A DNA stretch of 64,000 nucleotides from contig JALTBN010000060.1 in the NCBI GenBank assembly GCA_027075325.1, positions 199,179-263,178 on the forward strand, given 5' to 3'. A model generated the notes under the pieces. It saw only the letters and a program-made list of their open reading frames with translations, was not told the origin of the DNA and searched no databases. The translations under genes were made by a program, and so were the position numbers. Of this stretch, positions 8,582-17,631 are shown piece after piece; position 1 is the first letter of the stretch; every line of letters starts with the position of its first letter. Origin of the DNA: Thermococcus sp. GTDB taxonomy: Archaea > Methanobacteriota_B > Thermococci > Thermococcales > Thermococcaceae.

Positions 8582-9569
8582 GCTTCCACCTCCTCACTCC
8601 TGAGACGAGTATCCCGATTAAAGCGGATGAAACTCCTGCCCACAAGGGAAGCCACAGCGGCCCCCTCTTGGTGGCTATTATCTCGACGGATTCCCCGTTG
8701 ACTTTGGACGCCCCGTTAACTTTTTTGAACTCAAACGGGAGCTCTAAATATGCCCTCCATTCCCTCTTAAGTAACCCCTCTGTGTAGCTGATTTTTGGGA
8801 CCAGGTAACCGCTGATGACGCTCAGGTTTCCCGCTCTCCTGTATGAGACCCCCCTTGCTCCTGGGAACTTCGGGAGGGTTCCATTGCACAAAAAGCTCGC
8901 GTTGAAGAAAACTTTACCCTCCGCGGGGGAGTAACTCAGGTTGAGCTCTAGCGGAATGCACTGGCCCTCGCTGCCCTGCTCTTCTTTAAACGCAAACATC
9001 GGCAGGAACGTGGCATTGTCCCAGATAAAGACGTTGTCGGCGCTCTGGTTCGGTTCTGGAAAGGTATACACAACCGTGGCGTTTCTTGGCAGAATCAGGA
9101 TAACCCTTCTGAAAAGGAACGAATAGACCCTTCCCCCGGCCACGAAGTCCAGCGGTCCGCTGTAAGGACACTCCATACCGTGCTCTCCCCGGATCATGAA
9201 GGGGGCAACGCTGAATCTGACCTCCGCCCTCCACCCTCCGAGAAGTTTTACCGGCCCTTCGGGGGGAACGTAGACGGTAAAGTTGCTTCGCCTGTTTTCC
9301 ATATCGTCCACAAGGTTTGTGTACACCAGCTGTTCCACGAGCTTTTCCAGCTCTTTGCTTGAGTTGCTGGCGGAGAGTACGATGCTCCTGTATGAAGGGT
9401 TTTTTAGTTCCGCCACAACATCTACGGTTCCAGTTCCGTCACTGTAAACTGTTATGGTCATCACGGCGTCGAAAACGTTCTGGGGCCCTTTCCCGGCCAT
9501 CGCAGGGTTCCAGAAGGTTCCCTCCAGGAGGAGTGCGGCTATGAGCACTGTGAGGGCGGTTCTCTTCAT
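8559..9569 (-). CDS. Secreted, C-terminally membrane-anchored protein of unknown function
   Basis: No family recognised. The 336-residue protein has a signal peptide (MKRTALTVLIAALL, probable cut after NPAMA), a long beta-rich outer part with several NxS/T sites and a few cysteines, and one C-terminal membrane helix near WLPLWAGVSSALIGILV followed by a basic tail. It is therefore anchored with the bulk outside. ATG 9569 is chosen because GGTGG lies just upstream; the longer form from 9593 would put extra residues ahead of the signal peptide. Its end overlaps the acetyl-CoA synthetase gene by 23 bases. Confidence 0.7.
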   Translation of the reverse strand: MKRTALTVLIAALLLEGTFWNPAMAGKGPQNVFDAVMTITVYSDGTGTVDVVAELKNPSYRSIVLSASNSSKELEKLVEQLVYTNLVDDMENRRSNFTVYVPPEGPVKLLGGWRAEVRFSVAPFMIRGEHGMECPYSGPLDFVAGGRVYSFLFRRVILILPRNATVVYTFPEPNQSADNVFIWDNATFLPMFAFKEEQGSEGQCIPLELNLSYSPAEGKVFFNASFLCNGTLPKFPGARGVSYRRAGNLSVISGYLVPKISYTEGLLKREWRAYLELPFEFKKVNGASKVNGESVEIIATKRGPLWLPLWAGVSSALIGILVSGVRRWKHGRKGEP

Positions 9570-9667
9570 CAGACCACCGTTGAACTTTCTCATTCTTAAT
9601 CAAAAACCTTTCTCCCGCATCGAAATCCTTAAAGGTAACATGCGTAGTTTCTATTTTAGGTGAGGCA

Positions 9668-10504
9668 ATGAAGTTCGGCATAGTGGCTAGGAGGGACAGG
9701 GCGGGGGCTCTTAAACTGGCGTATAGAGTTTACGATTTCCTTAAAGTGAGCGGCTACGACGTTGTTGTTGACGTGGAAACCCAGTCGCACCTTGGTGAGT
9801 TTGATGAGGGTGATGTAGTACCCCTTGAGAACTTTGACGTTGATTTCATCATCGTTATCGGTGGAGACGGCACGATACTCAGGGTTGAGCACCGCACGAG
9901 GAAGGATTTTCCGATTCTGGGTGTCAACATGGGCACTCTGGGTTTTCTGACGGAGGTTGAGCCCCACGAGACCTTTTTTGCGCTGAGCAGGCTCCTTGAG
10001 GGGGAATACCATATCGACGAGAGGATGAAGCTGAGAACTTACCTCAACGGCGAGAACAGAGTTCCGGATTCTTTGAACGAGACCGCGATACTCACCGGAA
10101 TCCCCGGAAAAATAGTCCATATGAAATACTATGTTGATGGCGGTCTGGCAGATGAAATACGCTCCGATGGACTCATCGTGGCGACACCTACTGGTTCCAC
10201 GGGCTATGCCCTCTCTGCAGGGGGCCCGTTCGTTGACCCCCGCCTGGATCTCTTCGTAATTGCCCCCCTGAATCCGATAGCCCTCAGTTCGAGACCCATG
10301 GTTGTTCCGGCCTCAAGTGAAATTGAGGTGGTAACCCAGCCACCCCAGAGGGAGCTGATTCTGACGGTTGACGGCCAGTTCTACACGAGGGTGGCTCCGG
10401 AAACTGAGATAAAAATAAAGCGCTCACCCAGAAAGGCCCGCTTCGTCAGATTCTCCGACGAGATATATCCAAAGTATCCTTTCAGGCTTAAGAAGAGGTT
10501 TTAG
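9668..10504 (+). CDS. nadK: NAD kinase
   Basis: Phosphorylates NAD to NADP; archaeal enzymes often accept polyphosphate as well as ATP. The 278-residue protein shows the GGDGT motif in [12 protein letters not shown], the NE pair in SLNETAIL, and the glycine-rich [20 protein letters not shown]-like CCTTAAAGG lies at 9628-9636 and AGGTGAGGCA precedes the ATG. Its 3' end overlaps the convergent flippase-like gene by 17 bases. Confidence 0.95.
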   Translation: MKFGIVARRDRAGALKLAYRVYDFLKVSGYDVVVDVETQSHLGEFDEGDVVPLENFDVDFIIVIGGDGTILRVEHRTRKDFPILGVNMGTLGFLTEVEPHETFFALSRLLEGEYHIDERMKLRTYLNGENRVPDSLNETAILTGIPGKIVHMKYYVDGGLADEIRSDGLIVATPTGSTGYALSAGGPFVDPRLDLFVIAPLNPIALSSRPMVVPASSEIEVVTQPPQRELILTVDGQFYTRVAPETEIKIKRSPRKARFVRFSDEIYPKYPFRLKKRF

Positions 10505-11546
10505 TTTCCCCGGTCTTTTTTTCTGCGGCTTTTTCGTCCTTAACCCCCCTCGGTTTCAACCCGGAGTGGCTGAGGAAGACGCTTCCGAGAAGGAGGGGCA
10601 GCCAGAAGGAGATAGTCCTGTCAAGTATGCTGGCGGTGACCGCCATCTTCCTCGTTACCCCAAGGAGCACGAAGGAGCCGGCGGAGGTCGCCTCTATGAG
10701 ACCCGCACCCCCAGGGATTATGCTTATGAGGCCCACTGCCGTTGCTATCATCTGGACTATCATAACGCTCGTGAAGCTCACCGGCTGACCCAGGCTTATG
10801 AAAACGAAGTAGTTCCTCAGGATAACGAAGAACCACGTGAGAAAGGAGTATCCCAGAGAAATAACGAACACTTTTCTGTCCCTCGCCACGAGCTTCAGCC
10901 CGTCTGTGAAGTGGGGTATGTTGACGTCCACCAGCTGGTTGAACTTCTCCTCGTGTTTTTTGACCTTGGAAGGCACCAGCCTTGCGAGAAAGTTGAATAT
11001 TCCAAGGGTAATTCTCCTCATGCGCCTCTCGCTGGTTATTATAACGGTTGCTATGCCAGTGAGGGCCATCAGAAGGATGTCCAAAATCAGCAGGAGGGTG
11101 AAGAGCGAATAAACCCCCATGGCGTAGGCGTAGAAAGTTGAGAGAAGAATCATGACCATTACAGGAACTAGGTCGAGTATTCTGTCGGCGGTTATCGTGG
11201 CCAGCATCTTCCCATATGTGGAGTCGGAACGCTTGGTGAGGTAGTACATCCTGAATGCCTCACCCCCACCCCTGGCTCCAGGGGTTATGTTGTTAAACAG
11301 TATTCCCACGAAGAGGGCCGCGAAGGTGTCCCTGAATCTGACGTTCAGGTTTAGACCCTCTATTAAAACGTGCCAGCGGAGGGCCCACGTGAGTATGCCC
11401 CCGAAGTAGGCTAAAACCGCCATCCCAAGCCAGAATAGGCTGGTTCTCCTGAGGATCTGGAGGACTCCCTCCGTTCCCGCCCACCAGATAAGGGCTCCGA
11501 TGACTAGGATTCCAGCCCCAAACGGCAGTACCTTCCTCCAGTCCAT
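10488..11546 (-). CDS. Flippase-like / lysylphosphatidylglycerol-synthase-type membrane protein (UPF0104)
   Basis: An integral membrane protein of 352 residues with about eight hydrophobic segments. The motifs [15 protein letters not shown] and [12 protein letters not shown] are characteristic of the UPF0104/lysylphosphatidylglycerol synthase membrane-domain family. Archaeal members have been proposed to flip or modify polar lipids or glycan-lipids; the substrate here is unknown. The C-terminus is a short Lys/Glu-rich tail. It starts two bases after the stop of the m5C methyltransferase gene, so they share an operon. Confidence 0.8.
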   Translation of the reverse strand: MDWRKVLPFGAGILVIGALIWWAGTEGVLQILRRTSLFWLGMAVLAYFGGILTWALRWHVLIEGLNLNVRFRDTFAALFVGILFNNITPGARGGGEAFRMYYLTKRSDSTYGKMLATITADRILDLVPVMVMILLSTFYAYAMGVYSLFTLLLILDILLMALTGIATVIITSERRMRRITLGIFNFLARLVPSKVKKHEEKFNQLVDVNIPHFTDGLKLVARDRKVFVISLGYSFLTWFFVILRNYFVFISLGQPVSFTSVMIVQMIATAVGLISIIPGGAGLIEATSAGSFVLLGVTRKMAVTASILDRTISFWLPLLLGSVFLSHSGLKPRGVKDEKAAEKKTGETKTSS

Positions 11547-11548
11547 CC

Positions 11549-12700
11549 TCACACCTTCCTCAGCCTGGCTATGAAGAAGCCCTGCGTGAGGTGCCTGTTT
11601 GGATAAAACCTCTGCACACCGTCGATGTCTATCCCGTGTGACCCTATGAATACGCTCTGCTCCTCGAGCTTTAACCCTTTCCCGAGCATGTACCTCACGT
11701 TGGCCTCGTTCTCCTCATAGCTCAGCGTGCAGGTGGAGTAAACGAGAACGCCGTCCTTCCTGAGGGACTTTACTGCGGCGTTTATGAAGTGTTTCTGGTA
11801 GCGGGCGGTCGCTTCGATGTCCTTCGGCGTCCTGCTCTCCCAGAGCTTCGGCCTTATTCCCAGGGCCGTGCACGGCGCGTCCAGGAGTATCCTGTCCGCC
11901 TCGATTCCGAGCTCGGGCAGCTTCCTTGAGTCCATGTGGAGCAGCTTAACGTTCTTAACGCCGAGCCTGTTCAGCTCTTCCTCGGTCTTCTTCAGCCTAT
12001 TCCTTGATTTGTCGATTGCTATTATCTCGCCCCGGTTCTGCATGAGCTGGGCTATATGGCTCGTCTTTCCGCCCGGTGCTGCTGCCATGTCGATTATCAG
12101 CTCCTCCTCACCGGGCTCAAGGACGTGGGCAACCACCATCGAGGGCAAACTTTGAGCGTAGAAGAGGCCCTCTCTAAAGGACTCCAGCTCGTTTAGGCTG
12201 GGCAGCTTGAACTTGGGTAGTGTAACCTCGACGGCCAGGCCCCTCGTCGAGACCACCATCTCCTTGGCGCTCATACTGGCTATTCCAACCCCAACAAGGA
12301 GGCCCCTGGGGTCGCGGATTTCCACCTCATCCCCGGGCTTTATCTTCTTGTCGGCCTGAAGAACCCCCGGCGCGTAGAGCATGGCCCCCTGGTAAACGCT
12401 TTCACTCGCGAACTTGTTGGCCCTCACCACGGGAAGGCCGGGCTCGTAGTCGTCCGGAAAGTTTGGGCCCTCCCTGTCGAAGTAGATGCCCTCCTTGAGG
12501 TAGGGGCTCCTCTTCGGTTTCAGGCCCTCCTTTTTCAGGAGGCTCATCAGCTTCGAGCGGCTGGTCTTCAGCGTGTTGACCCTGATATAGTACTTCTCCA
12601 CCGGCGTCCTGAGGGAGGCCATTATCTCCCCGGCCTCGCTCCCGAAGAGTTTTCGGTAGTACTCCCTCAGCTCCGGCGGAAAAGCGTCCTCGTAGCTCAC
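11549..12700 (-). CDS. RNA (cytosine-5) methyltransferase, RsmB/NSUN family with PUA domain
   Basis: SAM-dependent m5C methyltransferase. A PUA domain sits inside the N-terminal half (about residues 95-170, KKIKPGDEVEIRDPRGLLVG). The Rossmann core carries IDMAAAPGGKTSHIAQL for SAM binding and the two catalytic cysteines in DAPCTALG and YSTCTLSYEENE. This architecture matches archaeal NSUN6-like enzymes that methylate C72 of some tRNAs; rRNA is the other possible target. GTG 12700 is chosen because TGAGGTG precedes it and it removes the overlap with the gene upstream. Confidence 0.88.
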   Translation of the reverse strand: MSYEDAFPPELREYYRKLFGSEAGEIMASLRTPVEKYYIRVNTLKTSRSKLMSLLKKEGLKPKRSPYLKEGIYFDREGPNFPDDYEPGLPVVRANKFASESVYQGAMLYAPGVLQADKKIKPGDEVEIRDPRGLLVGVGIASMSAKEMVVSTRGLAVEVTLPKFKLPSLNELESFREGLFYAQSLPSMVVAHVLEPGEEELIIDMAAAPGGKTSHIAQLMQNRGEIIAIDKSRNRLKKTEEELNRLGVKNVKLLHMDSRKLPELGIEADRILLDAPCTALGIRPKLWESRTPKDIEATARYQKHFINAAVKSLRKDGVLVYSTCTLSYEENEANVRYMLGKGLKLEEQSVFIGSHGIDIDGVQRFYPNRHLTQGFFIARLRKV

Positions 12701-12710
12701 GCGGGACACC

Positions 12711-13241
12711 TCAGAGGTCGAAGATTTCAAAGCGCTTTCCAATGTCTATGAGCCTCTTTACCCCCTGCTTCAGGGCCTTCGCGGAGCCGAAGTTGGCCTC
12801 GAACTGGAAGACCTTCTCATCGCTCTTGGAGATCTTCTCGAGTATCTCGCTCGGCGAGACCCTCCCGTCGCGCCTCCAGTTGTAGACGTCGTTCAGAAAG
12901 TCTTCGCTGCCGTAGATGAAGCTCCGGGGGAAGATTTCGATGAACAGGCCGACGAAGTTCTCGCTCACCTTTCCCTTCGGGACGGCAACGACGAAGTAGT
13001 AGCTCTCGGGTGTCGCCCCAACCTCGATTTGGGGCTTTATCTCGAATGCCGGGTGGGGGTACTTCATGAGCCTCCACTCGCCGTCCAGGAAGACGTAGGC
13101 GCCGAAGACCTCCTCAACGTCCTCGACCTTGAATCCCTCAACCGGGAGCTCGGCCTTGAGTTCCTCGTTGAGCGTGAAGATATCCTCCCAGATTCTGTTC
13201 ATGAAGTCGTGAACCTCTCTCACTCCGGGTTTTCCTCCCAT
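12711..13241 (-). CDS. Conserved hypothetical protein
   Basis: A 176-residue soluble protein with no recognised domain. It is mixed alpha/beta: an N-terminal amphipathic helix (REVHDFMNRIWEDIFTL), beta strands around AYVFLDGEWRLM and SYYFVVAVPKG, and a C-terminal helix. It looks like a single-domain archaeal protein typical of Thermococcales. It ends ten bases before the methyltransferase start and is likely co-transcribed with it. ATG 13241 is chosen because GGTGAG lies just upstream. A TATA-like CTTAAAAGG on the minus strand is at 13270-13278. Confidence 0.65.
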   Translation of the reverse strand: MGGKPGVREVHDFMNRIWEDIFTLNEELKAELPVEGFKVEDVEEVFGAYVFLDGEWRLMKYPHPAFEIKPQIEVGATPESYYFVVAVPKGKVSENFVGLFIEIFPRSFIYGSEDFLNDVYNWRRDGRVSPSEILEKISKSDEKVFQFEANFGSAKALKQGVKRLIDIGKRFEIFDL

Positions 13242-13275
13242 TGCTCTCACCGAAAAAGAGAAGGGAGGTGGCCTT

Positions 13276-14202
13276 TTAAGTGTTGAGCCCTGAGAGTTGG
13301 GAGTTTATCTCGTCCATTATGTTCGTCCTCACGGTCTCGTTTATTGTTTTCAGCTCCACGTCCCTGGTCTTCGTTCCAAGTAGCGGAACGTTGAGCTGTA
13401 CCCTGATGTATAGTGTCGCCCTCACTGTGCTCTTCTCCCCGTTCTTCACGTGCATCTCCCAGACCTTTGGGATCATGGACAGGTTGACGTAAGTCTTGAG
13501 CGGTAGCTCTATTGTCTTCCCCGCGGGTATCACAACACTCCTCTCGCTCTCTCCGTAGCCGACGGCGAGGCCATTGACCCACACCCTGTACGCGGTCCTG
13601 AGAACCGGAACGGGGTATGGATTCGGGTTGTAGAGGACGAGCGTTGTTGTGAAGACCGCTTTGTCCCCTTCCTTTCCCTTGTAGCTCACCACCGTGTCCT
13701 TAAGCTCCGGCGTTTTCACCCCTGGGAGCCCTGCGATGTTTTGACTCCGGGCGGAGAGGTGTATGCTTTCAAGGATTTTCTCCCGCACGGGAACGGAGAA
13801 GTGGAGTTTGGCCGAGAGAACGCCGAAGAGTGAAGGAACAAGCGTTATGTTCAGCTCTCCCTCCTCCCCTCTGGATAGGTACTCCAGGAACGCGTCTACG
13901 GCCCTTTTGTTGAACAGCACGATCTCCGCTGTGAAACTTGGGGAAGTCATCGAGTAGTTGAGTTTACCCAGCTTCGCGACGCTCTCATTCATGAAATCCA
14001 CCTCTGCCTCGTTGAGGGAGATTGGGAGGTATAGTGGCCTCTGGAAGGAGCCGTCCATCACTATTGACGTCTCATTTTCGCTGACGGCCCCCCACCTCGC
14101 TTCAAGTTTTGAAATTCCCTGTGAGATTGAGTACCCGGCGTAGCCGAGCCATATTATCAGAACAAGAAAGCCAATCCCAACTACCTTGGCCACTGCCCCC
14201 AT
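13276..14202 (-). CDS. LEA14-like (WHy domain) membrane-anchored protein
   Basis: The 308-residue protein has one N-terminal membrane segment (GIGFLVLIIWLGYAGYSI) and an outer beta-rich part. The region around ALVLYNPNPYPVPVLRTAYRV (there TTLVLYNPNPYPVP) has the NPN-type signature of WHy/LEA14 desiccation-type domains, found in archaeal surface proteins of unknown role. A related weaker repeat may lie earlier in the chain. ATG 14202 is preceded by GGTGAG at four bases. It ends 34 bases before the gene downstream on the same strand. Confidence 0.7.
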   Translation of the reverse strand: MGAVAKVVGIGFLVLIIWLGYAGYSISQGISKLEARWGAVSENETSIVMDGSFQRPLYLPISLNEAEVDFMNESVAKLGKLNYSMTSPSFTAEIVLFNKRAVDAFLEYLSRGEEGELNITLVPSLFGVLSAKLHFSVPVREKILESIHLSARSQNIAGLPGVKTPELKDTVVSYKGKEGDKAVFTTTLVLYNPNPYPVPVLRTAYRVWVNGLAVGYGESERSVVIPAGKTIELPLKTYVNLSMIPKVWEMHVKNGEKSTVRATLYIRVQLNVPLLGTKTRDVELKTINETVRTNIMDEINSQLSGLNT

Positions 14203-14243
14203 GATGCTCACCGGAGAAATATAAGGGGTAACTGCAGATAAAC

Positions 14244-15716
14244 TTAGTGATGCTTTCCGAGCTTTTCGATCCTCTCTTTCCAGTTCCCCGGCTTCCTGAA
14301 CTCCTTCTCCGTGTACAGGCCCTCCTTTTTGAGTATCCCCCTCGCCGCCAGGAGGCCCGTCGCGGCGGCGTTGACTATGTCCCTGCTCAGCCCAGCCCCG
14401 TCCCCTGCGGCGAAGATGTTCTCGATGCTCGTCTCAAGGTTCCCGTCGACCTCGGCGCGCATGGCGTAGTACTTGATCTCCGGGGCGTAGAGCAGTGTGT
14501 GGTCGCTCGCAACTCCGGGGAGAACTCTGTCGAGCTTCTCAAGGCCCTCTATGATGTTGGTCACGACGCGGTGCGGGAGGGCCATCGCCACGTCGCCCGG
14601 TGTGACATGCTTCAGCGTGGGCTCGACGTCGCTCCTCCTTATCCTCGTCCACGTGCTCCTTCTTCCGCGCCTTAAATCGCCGAGCCTCTGGAGTATCGGC
14701 CTCCCCCCGCCGATGGTCGTGGCGAGCCGTGCTATGCTCCTGCCGTAGGCGGTGGTGTCCTCCACCGGTTCGGTCAGCTCTATCCTGCTCAGGAAGGCGA
14801 AGTTCGTGTTGTTGCTCTTCTTCTCGTGCATGGAGTGGCCGTTAACGCCGACGTAGCCTTCGTAGCGCTCCTCGACGACGAAGCCGTTCGGGTTGGTGCA
14901 GAAGGTCCTCACAAAATCGTCGTAGGTGTCGGTGTATATGTGGAACTTGGGGTCGTGGTTTATGCTAGTTATCGGCTCCATCACTATGGCCGGAACCTCG
15001 ACGCGGACGCCTACGTCTATGGGCCCGTGTCTGGCCTTCAGCCCTATCCTCCGGGCAACATCGTGGAACCAGTCGGCCCCTCCCCTGCCCGGCGCAACGA
15101 TTATGTAGTGGGCCTTTATCTCGAAAACGTCCTTCCCACGCTTGACTTTAACCCATCCCTGACCGAACTCAAGGGCCTTCGTCCAGAGCAGGAACTTCAC
15201 TCCCTTGCTCTCAAGGTGCCTCTTGATATCACCTATGACCTCCGGCGTCCTGTCCGAGCCTATGTGCCTCTGGATTATCGGGATGAACTTGACGCCCGCC
15301 TGTGCCGCCCTCTGCTCCCAGTAGCGGACCTGCTCCGGGTCACCCTTGAAGAGGTTCCTCGGCGATTTGTGCTTCAAAAAGATCCGATCGACCTCCCATA
15401 CGAGCTGCCAGGCGTAGTTCTCGTCGTTCGTCAGCTCGCTTAAATTGCCCCCAATGTCCGGTCTGAGGTTGATGGTTCCATCGCTCAGCCCGCCAGCCCC
15501 TCCAACGCCGCTCATGATGTGGCAGGGCTGGCAGCCTATGCAGTAGCCGAGTTCGTACATCGGGCAGGCGCGCTGGTCGATGTCACCGCCCTCGTCCACC
15601 ACGAGAACCCTGAAATCACTCCTTTCAGAGAGTTCGTAGGCTGCAAAAAGCCCGGCGGGGCCGGCGCCTATAATCACGACATCGTAGACTTTTCCGCTTT
15701 CGTTTTCAGAAACCAT
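14244..15716 (-). CDS. FAD-dependent oxidoreductase with Cys-rich N-terminal motif
   Basis: A 490-residue flavoprotein. The dinucleotide-binding motif is VIIGAGPAGLFAAYEL and the second FAD motif is IFAAGDGAGLSRDIVNAA. Just after the first FAD motif lies CPMYELGYCIGCQPC, four cysteines that could bind an Fe-S cluster or form a redox disulfide. It belongs to the archaeal/bacterial 'FAD-dependent dehydrogenase' group of unknown substrate. It does not look like GidA or a thioredoxin reductase. It is transcribed divergently from the CBS gene, with its own TATA box. Confidence 0.8.
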   Translation of the reverse strand: MVSENESGKVYDVVIIGAGPAGLFAAYELSERSDFRVLVVDEGGDIDQRACPMYELGYCIGCQPCHIMSGVGGAGGLSDGTINLRPDIGGNLSELTNDENYAWQLVWEVDRIFLKHKSPRNLFKGDPEQVRYWEQRAAQAGVKFIPIIQRHIGSDRTPEVIGDIKRHLESKGVKFLLWTKALEFGQGWVKVKRGKDVFEIKAHYIIVAPGRGGADWFHDVARRIGLKARHGPIDVGVRVEVPAIVMEPITSINHDPKFHIYTDTYDDFVRTFCTNPNGFVVEERYEGYVGVNGHSMHEKKSNNTNFAFLSRIELTEPVEDTTAYGRSIARLATTIGGGRPILQRLGDLRRGRRSTWTRIRRSDVEPTLKHVTPGDVAMALPHRVVTNIIEGLEKLDRVLPGVASDHTLLYAPEIKYYAMRAEVDGNLETSIENIFAAGDGAGLSRDIVNAAATGLLAARGILKKEGLYTEKEFRKPGNWKERIEKLGKHH

Positions 15717-15746
15717 ATTTCCCTTGCCAACTTTTCTGAATGCCCC

Positions 15747-15755
15747 CTTAAAAAG
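15747..15755 (-). promoter_or_regulatory. TATA box of the FAD oxidoreductase
   Basis: CTTTTTAAG on the minus strand at 15747-15755 lies about 35 bases ahead of the ATG at 15716 and predicts a leader of about six bases. Confidence 0.5.
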
Positions 15756-15834
15756 TTTTTGGCTTATGTATGTCTAAAAATTAGGAATTCTAAGAAGTTT
15801 TAAGCATTTTTATGCATAACCCTGCCCGAAATAC

Positions 15835-15840
15835 TTTAAA
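15835..15840 (+). promoter_or_regulatory. TATA box of the CBS/antiporter operon
   Basis: TTTAAA at 15835-15840 (in ATACTTTAAAC) predicts a start near 15863, just before ATG 15875. This supports the shorter start for the CBS gene over ATG 15812, which would lie upstream of the transcript. Confidence 0.5.
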
Positions 15841-15874
15841 CATCTTTGTCCATAAATATACGTCAGTGAGTGTG

Positions 15875-16432
15875 ATGGAGGACGTTTTCGATATCTCAAA
15901 GGCAAAAGCTGACAGGGCTAAAAAAGTCCATCTAATCCACAGCAAGAGACGCCTTTTGGCACTCCGGAGAAGGGAGAGGCTTAGTCATAACATCCGCTAC
16001 ATCTCCAAGGTGCCCGTAAAGCTGGTGATGGACACTGAGTTCCTGACTCTCCACCTCAGTGACCCGCTTTCCAAGCTCGTTCAGGAGCTTAGGGGAGAGG
16101 AAAGCTCCGCAGTTGTCGTTGATGAGAAGGGGCGGCTGTTGGGTTTCGTGACCATGAAAGACATACTCCACTTCTTTGAGCCGCCGAAGAGATACTCCGT
16201 TGTCGGAGTCAACCTTCTAAAAAAATACACCCTCAATAGGGCCTCCCGCGTTGGAGACTTAATGATGAGGAACCCGATTACCATAAGCGTTGACTCCGAC
16301 CTCGGGCAGGCTATAAGGATAATGCTGGAAACCGGCAAGCACCACCTTCCGGTTATCGACGACGAGAGGAAGGTTCACGGGATCCTGGAGGTCAAGGACA
16401 TAATCCGGCTGATACGCATAGTCTCAGGTTAG
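15875..16432 (+). CDS. CBS-domain pair protein
   Basis: A 185-residue cytoplasmic protein with a basic N-terminal segment (residues 1-45) and two CBS motifs forming one Bateman module (VPVKLVMDTEFLTL onward; VGDLMMRNPITISVDSD onward). Bateman modules sense adenine nucleotides or SAM. It is a clear paralogue of the CBS protein at 33551-34018: both share PVKLVMD near the start, a central VVGV/VLVGI segment and the ending IRLxRIxS. Both precede CPA2 antiporter genes, so regulation of those antiporters is a reasonable inference. Confidence 0.85.
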   Translation: MEDVFDISKAKADRAKKVHLIHSKRRLLALRRRERLSHNIRYISKVPVKLVMDTEFLTLHLSDPLSKLVQELRGEESSAVVVDEKGRLLGFVTMKDILHFFEPPKRYSVVGVNLLKKYTLNRASRVGDLMMRNPITISVDSDLGQAIRIMLETGKHHLPVIDDERKVHGILEVKDIIRLIRIVSG

Positions 16433-16478
16433 TTTAGTGTACCGCAGCGGGTTGAATGGCTGGCAGGGGATGAGAATC

Positions 16479-17621
16479 ATGGATGTGTTCCTTGAGCTCG
16501 CACTGATACTGATAGTGGCCAAGCTGTTTGGATACCTCACCGTTCGCATTGGCTTTCCGGCGGCCCTGGGACAGCTCATCGGCGGCATTCTCATAGGACC
16601 GTCTATCCTGGATCTGGTCGGATACGATGAGGGTGTGAGGCTCCTCGCCGAGCTTGGGGTTGTTATGCTGCTATTCTTAGCCGGCCTTGAGACGGACATC
16701 GAGGAGTTCAAGCACGTTGGGGTTCCGGCGTTTATAGTTGCTTCCCTGGGTGTTCTCACTCCGTTTATCCTTGGTTACCTTGGTGCAATGGCCTGGGGCT
16801 ACTCGAGCGTCCAGGCGCTCTTTCTGGGGGGCGTTTTAACCGCGACCAGCGTTGGTCTTACCACCAGCATACTCATGGAGATGAAGAAGCTCCGCACGAG
16901 GGTGGGGACGACGATTCTGGCTGCTGCCGTCGTCGACGACGTTCTGGGCATAATAGTGCTCACGATACTGGTTGGAATAAACACCCGCGGCAGTGTCTAC
17001 GCAAAGGATCTGATGATAATACTCGGCGAGGTGGCGGTTTACTTTGCCCTGGGCCTTTTGATCGGCCATCCGGCCGTCAAGGAGGCTCTGAAAGCGTCCG
17101 AGAAGATAACCCTCCCTGAGACCGTTACGGCAATGTCGATAGCTATAATGCTGATATTCGCCTATCTCGCGGAGCAGTTCCAGATAGCAGGAATAACAGG
17201 GGCGTATCTTGCTGGAATTCTGGTTGCGGGGACGGAAGAGGCGAGGGAGATAACCAACAAGACAATGACCATAGGCTATTCCCTCTTCATCCCCATATTC
17301 CTCGTCAGCATCGGGATAGAGAGCGACGTGCGGGTTTTGACTCATGCGGGAGTGTTTGCACTCGTCTATGCGACCCTGGCCATACTGGGTAAGATATTCG
17401 GCTGTGGCCTGGGTGCCTTCGTCTCCCGCTTCGAACCCAGGGAAGCCCTTCAGGTTGGCATAGGAATGATACCCAGAATGGAGGTCGCCCTCATCATGGC
17501 CAACGTTGCCCTAGACGAGGGCGTCTTCGACAGCGGAACCTTCTCCATACCAGTTACGATGGTTCTGATAACTACTATCGTTACGCCCTTCCTGCTGAAG
17601 TGGGCGTTTTCAAGGGAATAG
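16479..17621 (+). CDS. CPA2-family Na+(K+)/H+ antiporter, copy 1
   Basis: A 380-residue membrane protein with about 12 segments, of the monovalent cation:proton antiporter-2 family. The ion-binding motif is the Asp pair at residues 153-154 in [11 protein letters not shown], the 'DD' form associated with electrogenic exchange. Other family marks are FPAALGQLIGGILIGP and the late GMIPRMEVALI. The chain stops after the last helix with no RCK/TrkA-type regulatory tail. ATG 16479 is chosen, with GGGGATGAG upstream. It lies 46 bases after the CBS gene. Confidence 0.87.
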   Translation: MDVFLELALILIVAKLFGYLTVRIGFPAALGQLIGGILIGPSILDLVGYDEGVRLLAELGVVMLLFLAGLETDIEEFKHVGVPAFIVASLGVLTPFILGYLGAMAWGYSSVQALFLGGVLTATSVGLTTSILMEMKKLRTRVGTTILAAAVVDDVLGIIVLTILVGINTRGSVYAKDLMIILGEVAVYFALGLLIGHPAVKEALKASEKITLPETVTAMSIAIMLIFAYLAEQFQIAGITGAYLAGILVAGTEEAREITNKTMTIGYSLFIPIFLVSIGIESDVRVLTHAGVFALVYATLAILGKIFGCGLGAFVSRFEPREALQVGIGMIPRMEVALIMANVALDEGVFDSGTFSIPVTMVLITTIVTPFLLKWAFSRE

Positions 17622-17631
17622 GGGCGGTAGC

